64,000 nt of DNA from Adiantum capillus-veneris (lineage: Eukaryota; Streptophyta; Polypodiopsida; Polypodiales; Pteridaceae), in the NCBI GenBank assembly GCA_014529385.2, contig CM043966.1:37350239-37414238 (forward strand), written 5' to 3'. How positions within the stretch are numbered: position 1 is the stretch's first letter; the number at the start of each line of letters is the position of its first letter. The notes beneath the pieces are model-generated. The model was not told where the DNA came from, did no database searches, and saw only the letters and a program-made list of their open reading frames with translations. The translations under genes and the position numbers were made by a program. Of the stretch, positions 11,243-21,639 are shown piece by piece.

Positions 11243-13024
11243 TGTCATAATATATAATATTTAGCTTATCCAAATGATTTTCTCATATTAAATTGATCGT
11301 TTAATGTGGGAGAATAAATGGGAACAAGAGTTAGAATAGAGACATGTGCTTCTAGACCTATCTCAGCACAGCAGCAGGGGACCAAAAGGAGAGATGGCTG
11401 CATCTCAATACGGGTCCAAAAGGAGATGGTCTACCAAAGAGCAATGGGCAATAACTGCTTCTAGACTTATCTCAACAAGGGACCAAGAGGAGAGATGGTT
11501 ACATCTCAATATGGGTCCCAAAGGAGGTAGTCTATCAAAGAGCAATGTGCATCTAATGGAGCTTAAAAGGCCATAGGGTTAGCTTCATTAAAGACCTCCA
11601 ATAGTTAGTGTTAAAAGTCCTTTGACCTTAGGCAAGCTAGGGTTGAGCTTGAGGTGGGAGCCCGACCTAAGCTTGAGGTGCTTGTCCTGCTTGATGACTA
11701 AGGTGCTTGAGGTGATTGTCATGCTTGATAACTAAGGTACTTGAGGTTCTTGTCATACTTAATGAGGAAGGTGCTTGAGAAGCTTTCCATGCATGCGGGG
11801 TAAGGTGCTTGAGTCAAAAAGAGACCCTACAAACATAATAAGGAAGGTGCTTGAGAATCTTCCCATGCATAGGGGGGTAAGGTGCTTGAGTCAAAAAGAG
11901 ACCCTACAAACGTAATGAGGAAGGTGCTTGAGAAGCTTCCTATGCATCAAAGTCCCAAAGTTAGGGGAATCTTAGACTTAACCTTCCACTCACCCAAAGG
12001 GCACCCCTTTTCTCAAATGGCACATGGGACACATGTCAGACTCTCCCTATGCTTAACCACATGGTGTGCTTGAATGCTATTGGTTGGGCTAAAGAGGGTC
12101 CAATGAGCTTCTAGTTCCACCCCACAAATATCTAGATATTTTCAAGCTCTCTCTCTCTAAGGGGTAAGGAGGACACTTCTTCAAATACTACCCATGTACT
12201 TGAATGCATGCTGCATGTGATTGGCTAGGGAGGAGAGGGGTCCAATGAGCTTGAAACATGTGTAAAACCTACAACTGGTCCCAAGAAAGCAAGGGGGGTG
12301 CTGGGGGGATATACACCACACACACACACTCATTTTGTGGAATGATTCTCACTTGGTGAAAGTTGAGGAACTCCACCTCCTTCTCGAAGCTTGTGAGAAG
12401 TGAGAGCCTACACCAACACTCTTGGCCATGTAATGAAAATCCAACCAAGACCCATGCTTCAATGCTTAATCTTGCCATCTTCTCCATCTTCATTACTATG
12501 CTATTATGTATGCTAGCAAGAAGAGTGATGATAAGTGAGGAACTATTTCTTTCTCCTATGGAATGTTTTTTCTTGCTCTTCCCTATCCTCATTCCCCGCT
12601 AGCTCTCTCCACCTTCGAAGGTATTTGAGGCCTTGGGACTGAGGCTTGGGATAGTTAATGCTTTCTACAAAGTTTATGTTATGATTGTGATGCATGAAGC
12701 TTTCCATCTTCATTGCATCACCTAGGTCGCAAGGAACACAAAGATTGTATTGTACCAAGTCTCTCTTGATGGGAGAAACTATGATACAAATGCCTATTGG
12801 AGGGGGGACCGGCTCCGTATGAATCTGGTCCTCAACTATTGTCATGTTCTCTAAACTCTCTCTGTTGCAAAAGTATTATTCATGCCAAGTTAACTAAGTA
12901 CCATGTTTATGTTGCTACCATCAATTAAGTTCACCCGCTACGCTCACAAAGTAATCTCACAAAAGTGCTTCATCTAATTTTCTAATTCGGCTACTCTCAA
13001 AGTTCATAGGGCATTTCCCTTAGA
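11243..13024 (+). repeat. Element A right LTR
   Basis: Begins TGTCATAATATATAATATT and ends ...CATTTCCCTTAGA in a (GA) tract. It matches the left LTR throughout, with scattered substitutions, a much shorter (CT) run at 12147-12158 and small indels in the U3 tandem units (about 11810 and 11880). Confidence 0.88.
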
Positions 13025-13057
13025 GAGAGAGAGAGAGAGAGAGGGAATACAAGAAGT

Positions 13058-13116
13058 GGATCACAATGGGCAATAGGGTATTATCACATCTCAAAGTTGA
13101 GCCCACATGCCGTGAT

Positions 13117-13118
<2 letters not shown>
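13058..13118. repeat. 61-bp palindromic unit P4
   Basis: Starts GTGGATCAC from 13056 and ends CATGCCGTGATCC. Exactly 61 bp from GGATC to GATCC. The loop stretch CAATAGGGTATTATC is close to P3 and P5. It lies between the end of element A and a (GA) tract. Confidence 0.7.

Positions 13119-13182
<64 letters not shown>
13119..13182. repeat. (GA)n microsatellite
   Basis: About 32 GA units follow P4 directly. Further GA runs occur at about 13398-13449. Confidence 0.96.
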
Positions 13183-13185
<3 letters not shown>

Positions 13186-13424
13186 GGGGTAGGGGGTAAA
13201 GTCTCAAACAATACAAAACAACATTTCTCACAGTGCACCTTGGAGTCATTAACAAAGTACTGAATCCAATGTCTTAAACTAGAGGGGATGGTTAGACGGA
13301 TAGTTAGGGTGTCTATACAGGCTCTAAACATTGTAGCCATGTGGAAGAGATGGTGGGGAAAACACCAAATGACAATTAAGGGGGAGAGAGATAGTTTGAG
13401 AGAGAGAGAGAGAGAGAGAAACAA

Positions 13425-13458
<34 letters not shown>

Positions 13459-13472
13459 GGATTTCAAGAATT

Positions 13473-13522
13473 TGTGCACGATGCGCAGTAGGCTATATTG
13501 TCCTCGCAGCGCGTCGTGATCC
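13473..13522. repeat. Palindromic unit P5, 50 bp
   Basis: Starts TGTGCACGATGCGC and ends GCGCGTCGTGATCC. It is related to P3 and P4 in the left loop (AGTAGGCTATATT) but about 11 bases shorter in the loop. It is followed directly by (CA)n(GA)n. Confidence 0.6.
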
Positions 13523-13666
<144 letters not shown>

Positions 13667-13690
13667 TTTGCATTTTTCTCTTTCAGTGGA

Positions 13691-14323
13691 ATGGCAAGAA
13701 CAAAGGCAACAGCAAGGAAGGCAGGGAAAGGACCAGGGCTTGCAAAGAAAGCATGTGGAAGGTCTGCTAGTAAGGAGAAAACTTCAGGTAAAACAATGAA
13801 GATATTGAAGGGACCAAGAATGAAGAATATTCAGAGAAACATGGGTTTATTTAGAGAGATCAGAAAAGCTCAAAAATGTATTGAGCTTTGTGTCCCTAAA
13901 CTTCCTTTCCAAAGAGCAGTAAGGCAAATTTGCAAGGAAGCATGTGCTGGTACAATGAGATGGAAGGTTGTTGCCCTGCTCTGTCTTCAAGAAGCAGTAG
14001 AAGATTTTTTAGTGGAGTATTTTAATGATATCACCATTGTTGCTACTCATGCTCATCGGGTGACAATAATGGACAAGGACAGTGAGATGCTCAAGAGAGT
14101 ACGTTGGAGATACGATAAGCTCCTTATCCCTAATGAGTTTATTGACCCTAACATGAAGGATATATTGCTAATACCACCAGGCCGACGGGATCATGGGGTT
14201 AATATTCATGAGGCTACTCATGATGTGAACACCAAAGCGAGAGCTGAGCAAGAAGAAAGACGTTCCCTGGAAGCAGACAAATTAAAGAGGATACAGACTG
14301 CTGCTCCTGATGAAGAGGCCTAG
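13691..14323 (+). CDS. Divergent histone H3-like protein with a C-terminal extension
   Basis: An open frame of 210 codons starts with MARTKATARK, the histone H3 N-terminus with K4 and K9 kept but Q5 and S10 both replaced by Ala. The histone fold follows: REIRKAQKCIELCVPKLPFQ (about 55-74, the alphaN/alpha1 region), LQEAVEDFLVEYFND (99-113, alpha2) and HAHRVTIMDKDSEML (120-134, loop 2/alpha3). The tail between residues 11 and 50 keeps basic character but not the canonical sequence. Residues 140-210 are a new, charged extension. The frame closes at a TAG, but codons continue in the same frame for about 65 more residues to a GTAAGT donor at 14521, so the TAG may interrupt a longer product. The acceptor at 13686 implies an upstream untranslated exon. 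Homology to H3 is clear from several blocks. Function in chromatin of the element or host is inference. Confidence 0.75.
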   Translation: MARTKATARKAGKGPGLAKKACGRSASKEKTSGKTMKILKGPRMKNIQRNMGLFREIRKAQKCIELCVPKLPFQRAVRQICKEACAGTMRWKVVALLCLQEAVEDFLVEYFNDITIVATHAHRVTIMDKDSEMLKRVRWRYDKLLIPNEFIDPNMKDILLIPPGRRDHGVNIHEATHDVNTKARAEQEERRSLEADKLKRIQTAAPDEEA

Positions 14324-14520
14324 AGGAGAAATTATGGGCAAGTTACCACATACTTAAATGAAAGAAACAATGATATTTTACATTCCATGAAAGAAGAACT
14401 GTTAGCAACCATTCCCCTTGCTGATGGTACTAGGCAAATAGCTCTGGATTCTATTGATATTGGGATTTTAAAAGATCCCAATGCACAAATTACAGACTCT
14501 ATTGTTTATTTATGCCTAAA

Positions 14521-14599
14521 GTAAGTGCTCTTCTCTACCTTTAAGAATCTTCTATTTTTTGTATTTGGTCTCTAATTAAATCCTTGTTTTTTATATTAG
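14521..14599 (+). other. Probable intron between the H3-like and protease-like parts
   Basis: GTAAGT donor at 14521 and a TTTTTTATATTAG acceptor ending at 14599. Joining the flanks leaves the frame one base out, so either a small indel has occurred or the true junction differs. Confidence 0.45.
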
Positions 14600-15132
14600 C
14601 TTAATAAAGAGCCAGCTCCTCAACAAATCCATTCTGAAATATATGTTTTAGATCCACAGTTGTCTGTGCTACTCCAAATAAAAAACACCCCTCATGGCAC
14701 CTTGGAGAGATGGTTTGTCCACTATCCAATGCTTCAGGTCACAATTCTGGTGTTTCCATACAAATCAAATAATCATTGGAGCCTTGTATGCATTGAACTG
14801 GACAAACAAGTGGTATGGACTATCAACTCCATACAAGGAACACATTCAGAGATAAGAGTGTGAGTGTTGATAAAACCTTGAGTGTTTATTTGGGCTATGG
14901 TTGATTACCTCAATATTTTTAATAACAAATAACTTTCACTGTTCATACATGTGTAAAAAGATTAATTCAAGTCTATGGAAGGCTTTGTGGAAATCATGAA
15001 CTCTACAAGGAAACCTTTAAAGCTGTAAAAGTGCCTAATCATACAGATCCAAATTTCGGTGGTTGGAGATGTCTTCTCCATGCAGAGTACATAATACAGA
15101 GTTTTTTTTCTTTGAATCCATTTATGTCAAAG
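14600..15132 (+). pseudogene. Ulp1/SENP-like cysteine protease domain (C48), two exons
   Basis: Exon one (14600-14859) contains SNNHWSLVCIELDKQVVWTI, the His-Trp motif of Ulp1-type SUMO proteases (His at 14773-14775). Exon two (14961-15132) contains FGGWRCLLHAEYIIQS, matching the Q/G-x-D/W-x-C segment with the putative nucleophile Cys at 15069-15071. A GTGAGT donor at 14860 and an acceptor AAAAAG at 14960 join them in frame. The usual second catalytic Asp (YDS in the family) appears as Asn (INS), so activity is doubtful. Ulp1-like genes are common cargo of plant DNA transposons. Exon two ends in an AAG|GT donor at 15133, joined in frame to 15213. Confidence 0.6.
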
Positions 15133-15212
15133 GTATTTTGGTGCTATGATTTGGACCAACTTGGTGCTATTATTAATTAAAGTATTGTCCAAAAGTTAAC
15201 CTAATTTTGCAG

Positions 15213-15904
15213 AATGTTGTAAAAAATTATACCTTAGAATATTTACAAAGGCACCGTGCTTCAATGGTTCAACATCTACTATCTCTTTCAATTCCAAGAG
15301 TTTTAGATGCAGAAGACAGTTTTGTCGATGACCATCTAATAACTTTAACAATGACCGGTGATGAGGAAGCCATGCCAGTTTCCACCACTGGAAACCAAAT
15401 CCCTAAAATTGACCCCATATTAGAGGAACATACACCGGTATGCTTTGCAAGTGGAGCGGATGAAACGGAAGTTGGGGTTGATCAATGTGAAGTAGACCAA
15501 GCCCTTGAAAATGCAGATGTAAAATGCTCTCAAAGCAGAGGAATGCAATAGAGGTTCTAGGCCAAGTAGAGGAGGATAAGGGAGTGTCTATTATTGTGGC
15601 ACAAGTTACGGCACATGATCAATATGAGGGAGTCCAATCTCCTGAAATTCCTGATGTGAAGAGCTCTTCAAAGCCGAGAGAAGATACAGAGTGTCTTGAC
15701 CATGTAGAGGAGGAGGCCAACATTGCAAATCAAAGCCAGGAACAGATAATAGAACAGGTTAACCATTCGGCCATGGAAACACAAGAGTCTGGTACTGCAC
15801 AACCACAAGAGGTTGATACCCTTGGCAATACAAAAGGGAACATCGACACCAACAACAGAATGTCAACATTAGAAATGACCAGTATGGACTCTTGCTTCAA
15901 GTAG
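15213..15904 (+). pseudogene. Acidic linker exon after the protease domain, one frameshift
   Basis: Starts after the acceptor CTAATTTTGCAG (ending at 15212) with NVVKNYTLEYLQRHRASMVQ, which completes the protease fold, and then becomes an acidic, Gln/Ser-rich tail. A frame change occurs around 15525-15551, after which an equally acidic tail runs to 15904. A loose internal repeat is visible: DVKCSQSR...VEED and DVKSSSKPR...VEEE. No domain is recognised in the tail. It links the protease-like part to the phosphatase-like exon. Confidence 0.45.
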
Positions 15905-15994
15905 ATATGGTTGTTTCGGTAATATCCATTGTACTTAAATAATATACTCTTTTTTGTTTCTAACTACTTATATGTATGCACACAATGATTGTAG

Positions 15995-16513
15995 AGACTA
16001 ATTATCTTGGATCTCAATGGATTGTTGATGCTACGACAGCCATACAGTGTACATACAGAGTTCGTCGATTTACGTAGTTTCCACTTGGGAAATATCAGAG
16101 TAGTAATTTGACTAGGCACAAAGGAATTTTTGAATTTTTTGATTCCACGGTTTAGGGTTGCTATCTGGTCTTCAATGCAGGCCCAAAACTTGAATCCCCT
16201 TGTTACCATAGTTTGCAATTTGGATAAAATTTAGAGATTGGATTTTTATTTTGTGTATAGTCAGAGAAATTGTAATACCATTGCGGGACATTTCCACCTA
16301 ACTAAAGCTAATGTGCCACTATTCTACAAGCCCTTTGAACAGATCAATGTGCCTTATGATGCTCTCAATACTTTGTTGATTGATGACACGCCACATAAGG
16401 GTTTACTTAATCCACACGACACTACTATTTCCCCACCTTCATTTGAAGGGCATCTTCATGATTTTTACCTAGAGGACATTTTGATCCCATACCTGCAAGG
16501 AATGTACTTAAGC
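15995..16513 (+). pseudogene. FCP1-like (HAD) phosphatase domain, two in-frame stops
   Basis: After an acceptor (GATTGTAG ending at 15994) one frame contains the landmarks of the plant FCP1/NLI-interacting-factor domain in order: LIILDLNGLLMLR (motif I, in the DLNG form used by one plant subfamily instead of DLDET), KEFLNFLIPRFRVAIWSSMQ (motif II area), SQRNC, PLFYKPFEQI, LLIDDTPHKGLLNPHDTTIS (the conserved acidic pair), and a final IPYLQGM. This domain family dephosphorylates the RNA polymerase II C-terminal domain or related phosphoproteins. A TGA follows VVI and a TAG precedes RLDFYF. The substitution at motif I makes catalysis uncertain. Same strand and frame class as the H3-like and protease exons; probably the 3' part of one gene. 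Confidence 0.65.
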
Positions 16514-16610
16514 CCATTGAGCACATTGGAATTTGTACTTACAAATGTACTTAGTAATTCATTGTTTATACCTTAAATTGATATTGTCTATGTGTTTTGA
16601 ATACTCAGAG

Positions 16611-16688
<78 letters not shown>
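16611..16688. repeat. (GA)n microsatellite between convergent genes
   Basis: About 38 GA units lie between the phosphatase-like exon (+) and the end of the minus-strand gene at 16898. Confidence 0.96.
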
Positions 16689-16691
<3 letters not shown>

Positions 16692-16897
16692 GAGCAAACA
16701 CTTGATATTAAGATTAAACTAGTCAAAAAAGTTACATTTCGTTGAAGCCATTCAGGCTAGATTACATGGGCACAATTTGAATACGACCAGAAAGATCTCC
16801 ACACAGAAAATGCTTCTCCCTTTGTTGCATTACTCTTCGTCGGCCCAGCAATAAATAAAAGTTTACGGAGTCAATGTCGGTTGTCTCCTCCACTATG

Positions 16898-18047
16898 TCA
16901 TGTCAAAGTTGCAAAATATTGCATTGATGCCTTATTGTAATTACAGTCATAAGATTTAGGTCTTTTGTCCACCACTTCCACGTCTATGACAGCATTGTTT
17001 GCCAAACTTGATGTCTCTTGATCCATAGGCACATAGCAACCTTCAACAATGTGAGAAAGCTTGTACCAAAAGGAGATTATTAATGTCTGTGCCGCAAGCA
17101 TATACTTGACAAAGAAAGTGTCAAGAGCAATCTCGCAACATATACCATCTGTTTCTTTCACATACCACCCTCGCTCAAGAAGCTTATCACACAAGAGGGA
17201 ATCAAATGATTTGCAGAGTAGCATAGTTTTAGCAACAAGTACTTTGCAGGTATAAAATTCTCAACAAAGAGACCAACAGGACAGAGTGTCGGGAACGGGC
17301 CAATCCACGGAGTTCCAATTGGTTGGTAGTGAAACCTTCACCAACACTCCTCTCTAATTCCTTTGATTGAGTTGGTCGAAATGGTCATAGAAGAAAATAC
17401 CCTGGTTTGCAAGGCTTTTGCTAGTTCTGCCCGCATATTGCAAGACCCCAATATGAGCATGGGTCACAGAGATGACACCTATAATGCACTCCAGTGGCTC
17501 CCATTCCTCATATGAGGAAGGATAAACATATGTGAATGTAAGAGAATAGAAATAAATACAAACATCTGTATAACCTAATTAAATATCTGTAAAAAGAAAA
17601 GAAAAAAACAAATTCACATTTGAAATGTAAGATAACATGTATAGAGGAGTGCTAAATAATCAACCCACATTTGCACCGTGGATTATGCATCATGGAGACA
17701 TCGCCGCCATTAGCAATCACATCAGAGTGAGTGAAAACATGTTGAACAAAGACTTCTTTCACAGTCTTCTTACCAACCTCAACTTTGAAATCCAGAACTC
17801 TTGCTTTCCATGCAGAACAAAACATATTTGTTGCTTTCGAGCTTTTTCTCCTTCTTGATTGCATAAGAACCCAAGAACCTTTGCTTATCCTCTGCTCTTG
17901 CCAACTATTATCTGTAGTGAGAGAGTTTGAGATTGAGATAGTGCTTATGCTACTACATGGTCTTCTTGGCACACTAATGGTGAGGTTAGTTGGGGACAGT
18001 GTAGAGCAACCTCTAGAACTTCTTGGGCGGGTAGAAGACGAAGCCAT
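16898..18047 (-). pseudogene. Unknown two-exon minus-strand gene
   Basis: Exon one runs leftward from the ATG at 18047 (MASSSTRPRSSRGCSTLS) to 17669. A GTGGGT donor (17668) and a TATACAG acceptor (17566) bound a 103-base intron. Exon two is 17565-16898. The phases agree: exon one has 379 bases. Exon two contains SSYEEWEPLECIIGVISVTH, LQYAGRTSKSLANQGIFFYD and ERGWYVKETDGICCEIALDT, with two in-frame stops (a TAG after LNQRN and a TGA after WSLC). The N-terminus is Ser/Arg-rich and looks disordered; the rest looks globular. I do not recognise the family. It converges on the H3/Ulp1/FCP1 gene and probably belongs to the same element. Confidence 0.5.
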
Positions 18048-18059
18048 AGGTATAATGGA

Positions 18060-18730
18060 GGGAGAATGAGTTTTGAAATCCTTTCATAAAGGTAGTGGAT
18101 ATCTTTTAATGAAGGGAGAGAGTTAGCTATCACAATCAGTAGTTAGGTTTGAGCAACTTGATGGCTACTGGCAGTGGGCCCTACTTTGTGAGACGAGAAA
18201 GTTACCTTACTAAAATGGGACAAATCTCAATATTTTAAAATGTTTTCTTTCATTTTTGTTATTTTCCATGCATTTCTATGTTATGTAAGGTTGCTGCTCA
18301 TTGGTTGCACCTTCTTTTCTCTCTCTTCAATAAGGCCCCCCAAATGACCTCCAAAATTTCCTTATGCATTGGCTAACCCAAAAGGCATAACCAAAAACTC
18401 ATAGTGTCCAAGCCTTATGTCACCACACGATTCTAATGACTACTTGCACACCAAAAACAGTCATCACTTGATATACTTATTGCAACAAATATCTTGTAGA
18501 TGTTACCATATACATGTGGTAGTGATGTGTGTGAACACACTTAGGACCGACGGGGCATTTTTTCCCTCACTAGGAAGTTTTTTGCCCCGTGCATTGTGTA
18601 TACACCCATCATTCTAGGACTATCTATCTTTCCATTGCACACTAAGTAAAACATTTTCTGTTGTGTGCCTTGAGCTTTCTTCATCTTCTCCAAGCTGTGT
18701 GTGTTTTTCTGCAACCCTAATTCTAACAAT
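18060..18730. other. Non-coding; right part probably the left LTR of the copia element
   Basis: No coding signal. The segment ends ...TTCTAACA just before the primer-binding site at 18731, as a copia LTR would. The LTR start cannot be fixed because no second copy is present. A TATA-like TGTGTATACACCC lies near 18595-18607. Confidence 0.45.
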
Positions 18731-18742
18731 TGGTATTAGAGC
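18731..18742 (+). other. Primer-binding site of the copia element
   Basis: TGGTATTAGAGC, one mismatch from the initiator tRNA-Met site TGGTATCAGAGC, directly after the ...TAACA LTR end. Confidence 0.8.
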
Positions 18743-19095
18743 AGGTTGCATCCTCTTGAGCTTAGTCACCACAGTAGTTCCAACACACGCCTGCTCACTT
18801 TCTTTGACTTCAGTGAGCTTTGGCGAGTGTTCGTAGCTCGATAAATATTCTAGGTAAGCTCAAAGATCTTAGTCTTCTCAGATTTTTGACCCAGGCTCAT
18901 TTCAACCTTCGTTTCCACTACAGGCAGTACTGTGCATACTATTTTATCATTTTGTGTAGCATTTTTGTCAATGTTGTTTTTTGCATAAAAGGTTTCTTAC
19001 AGCCCTCTACAGTTTGTGCTATATAGCATGTGTTATTCTTGCTTTATTTCTCCTCTTTTTGGGCAGTTTTCACATCAAATGTGCGATCATTCTCC

Positions 19096-20109
19096 ATGAC
19101 CGACAACAACACAGATGTATTCAAGATGTCTGCTACTGAGGAAAGATTAGATGGGGACAATTACCCTATGTGGGCTTACATGATGCAACATGTTCTTGTG
19201 TCAAAGGATGTGTGGAATATTGTGCAGGGCATTGATGTACGGCCTAGTTTTGAGGATGTAGGCAATGTTGAGGATGTTGCAGGTATTACTACAAGGATTG
19301 CTGCTATTAGAGTTGTTTTGCTTACGGCAGAACAAGCTCGGTGGCATGTAAAAGATGTGCAGGCTCATATATTGATTGCATTGTATGTGAAGCACACAAT
19401 CCTAACATTCGTTTAACAAAATTTGCAAAACAGGCTTGGGATATTGTGGATGGTCTTTATGCAAGTTGCAATGAGGCTAAAATTTCATTGTTGCGTAAAG
19501 AGCTAGAATCAAACATTATGCATGAGGAAGATGACATGGACACTTTCCTTACTGGTGTAAAGGATATCAATGAGCAACTTAATACTATAGGTAAAGTCAT
19601 TTCAGATAGTTCCCTTGTGCAGAGTGTTCTTGATGCCTTGCCAGATTCTTACCAGACTTCTGCTGGTACTTGGAGACTTATGACTCAAGGAAATCCTAAA
19701 ATTTCTAGATTTGATGCATTATGCACATTACTATTTCAAGAGTCACTTCTAGGAAAACAAGACAAGACAATGTGCAGTTGAACATGCTTTTATTCATGCT
19801 CAAAGAAAACATGGTCACAATAATGCATCCACTTCTCATGGTTCTTCTGCGAGTTGGAAAACACATGTTCCTAATGCTTCTGCTAGCAGCAATACGTTTG
19901 GACATTCAGGTGATAAGAGCAAAAAGAAGATGCATTGCCATTATTGTAAATATAATGATCACTTGATCAAGCAGTGTCCTAAGCTGAAGGTCAAAGAGGA
20001 TAAGAAGAAAGAGGATGGTTCCACTGCAAATGCTAGTTCCACTACAAATGCAGTTATTGTTGAGTCTTCTATGAAAGGAGTCTGTGATGCTGATGTTGAT
20101 GTAGAATGA
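19096..20109 (+). pseudogene. Copia gag with zinc knuckle
   Basis: Starts MTDNNTDVFKMSATEERLDG. The typical copia Gag opening LDGDNYPMWAYMM is at about residues 17-29, then KQAWDIVDGLYASCNEAK and a C-x2-C-x4-H-x4-C knuckle (CHYCKYNDHLIKQC, about 19935-19976). Frame changes at about 19385-19400 and near 19770 and a TGA at 20107 interrupt it. In an intact element Gag coats the RNA genome; this copy cannot make it. Confidence 0.8.
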
Positions 20110-20160
20110 GCTTTTAGTGCAGAATGTACCTATAATCCTATTGTTCATGATGCATGCATG

Positions 20161-21480
20161 TCAGTTGCTGCATATTCAAATGTGTGGTATTTCGATAGTG
20201 GTGCTACAAAGCACATTACCTCACATCATGATTTGCTCACCTCTCTTGAGTCTGTCCCTCATGGGAATTCAGTTACTTGTGCCAACAATGCCTCTTATCC
20301 AGCTCAATGAGTTGGAAAGATTGTGCTTACTGCTACAAATGGAAGTTCTTTCACACTTATTTATTCACTTTATGTACCTGGGATCAAGAAGAATCTTTTG
20401 TCTGTATCTACACTTGCTAGACTTGGACTTGTAATCAAATTTGTGGATGATAGATGTACAGTACATGATCTCAGTTTCGATGATAAAATTGTTGCATCTG
20501 GCATTTTATACCGTGGGTTGTATAAGCTCACTTTGTATGACAAGTGTGGGCAGAATTTTGCAAATGCAGTTGTGGACTCAAAGGCTATTTCATATGCAAA
20601 ATTTTGGCATATATGTTTTGGACATCTAAATTTTGCTAGTTTGTTGTGTTTGCAAAAATCTAATATGGTTGCGTCTTTGCCACCTCTTGAAGCACTTGCC
20701 AAACATGTTTGTAAATGATGTAATTTGGGTAAGATGCAACGTTCAAAGTTTCCAAAGGATGGTTCAATTAGGGACACATGCAGGTTGCACCTTGTGCACA
20801 GTGATGTTTGTGGGCCCATGCAAACTCTCTCCTTGGGCAATCACCTTTCTTTCATGACTTTCATTGATGATTCTTCAGGCATGCATGGGTGTATCCGCTT
20901 AAAGAGAATTCCGAAGTATTTATGTGCTTCAAACAAATTATGGCTATGGCTGAAAATGTCTCAAAATGTACTATGGGAACCCTCCATTCCGATCGAGGGG
21001 GGAGTATATGTCTCATGAATTTAATGCATTTCTGGCTAGTCTCATGGGATAAAACACCAATTTACAATTTCTTATACATCTCAGCAAAATGGTGTTGCTG
21101 AGAGGAAAAACGGGTCACTTACAAAAATGGCACAATGTACATGGTCAAAAGGCAAGCTTTGCCGCACTCGTTTTGGCTTGAGGCCATCATGTGTGCTACT
21201 TATGTACTAAACAAGTGTCCTACAAAAGCTTTGCAGTCTATTACTACATATGAAGCATGGCATGGTAGAAAGTCTTCTATTGAGCACATGCATGTTTTTG
21301 GCTGTTTGGTATATGCTTTGGTGCCACAAACATAGCGCAAAAAATTGGATCACAAGGCTGTCAAATGTATTTTTGTTGGTTATAGTGCTGAAAGAAAAGG
21401 TTACAGGTTGTATCATCCACAACCAAATCGTATTATGGTTTCATGGGATGTTGTGTTTGTGGAAGATTCTGTTTAGCCCT
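20161..21480 (+). pseudogene. Copia protease and integrase
   Basis: Protease: VWYFDSGATKHITSHHD (about 20182-20232) with the D-S-G-A catalytic motif intact. Pre-integrase: FWHICFGHLNFASLL (about 20602-20646, an H-x-x-x-H type zinc motif). Integrase: HSDVCGPM (first Asp, about 20799-20822), TLHSDRGG (second Asp, another frame, about 20979), QNGVAERKNG (Glu, about 21085). Then PHSFWLEAIMCATYVLNKCP. Stops at 20287, 20716 and elsewhere, plus several frame changes, make it a pseudogene. Confidence 0.8.
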
Positions 21481-21639
21481 TGTTGTCATGTGCTAGAGAC
21501 AATAATGTAAGCTCACATGACATTTATGACACTTTGTTGCCTCTTTCAATGGTGGAAGTTCAAATGTAAATTCCAACGAGGGAAAGGTACAGCCTATGGG
21601 GGTTGGTTTCTAAAAATGTTACAAATCATACAGTTACCC

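Larger units (their letters stand above)
4683..13024 (+). mobile_element. Element A: Ty3/gypsy chromovirus, two LTRs, coding region decayed
   Basis: Two direct LTRs of about 1.8 kb flank an internal region with an initiator-Met primer-binding site, gag, zinc knuckle, protease, reverse transcriptase, RNase H, integrase and a C-terminal chromodomain, in Ty3/gypsy order and in plus orientation. Both outer borders are (GA)n, so the target duplication is a short GA string that cannot be delimited. The LTRs are almost identical over long stretches (for example 5880-6060 against 12414-12594), so the insertion is fairly recent. Every coding module nevertheless has stops and frameshifts, and the RT and integrase cores carry deletions shared with element B. 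Confidence 0.9.

Noticed and set aside
3538-13522. Palindromic 61-bp units as a CRISPR array
   Set aside because: Only five units, irregular spacing of 70 to several thousand bases, divergent loops, eukaryotic context.
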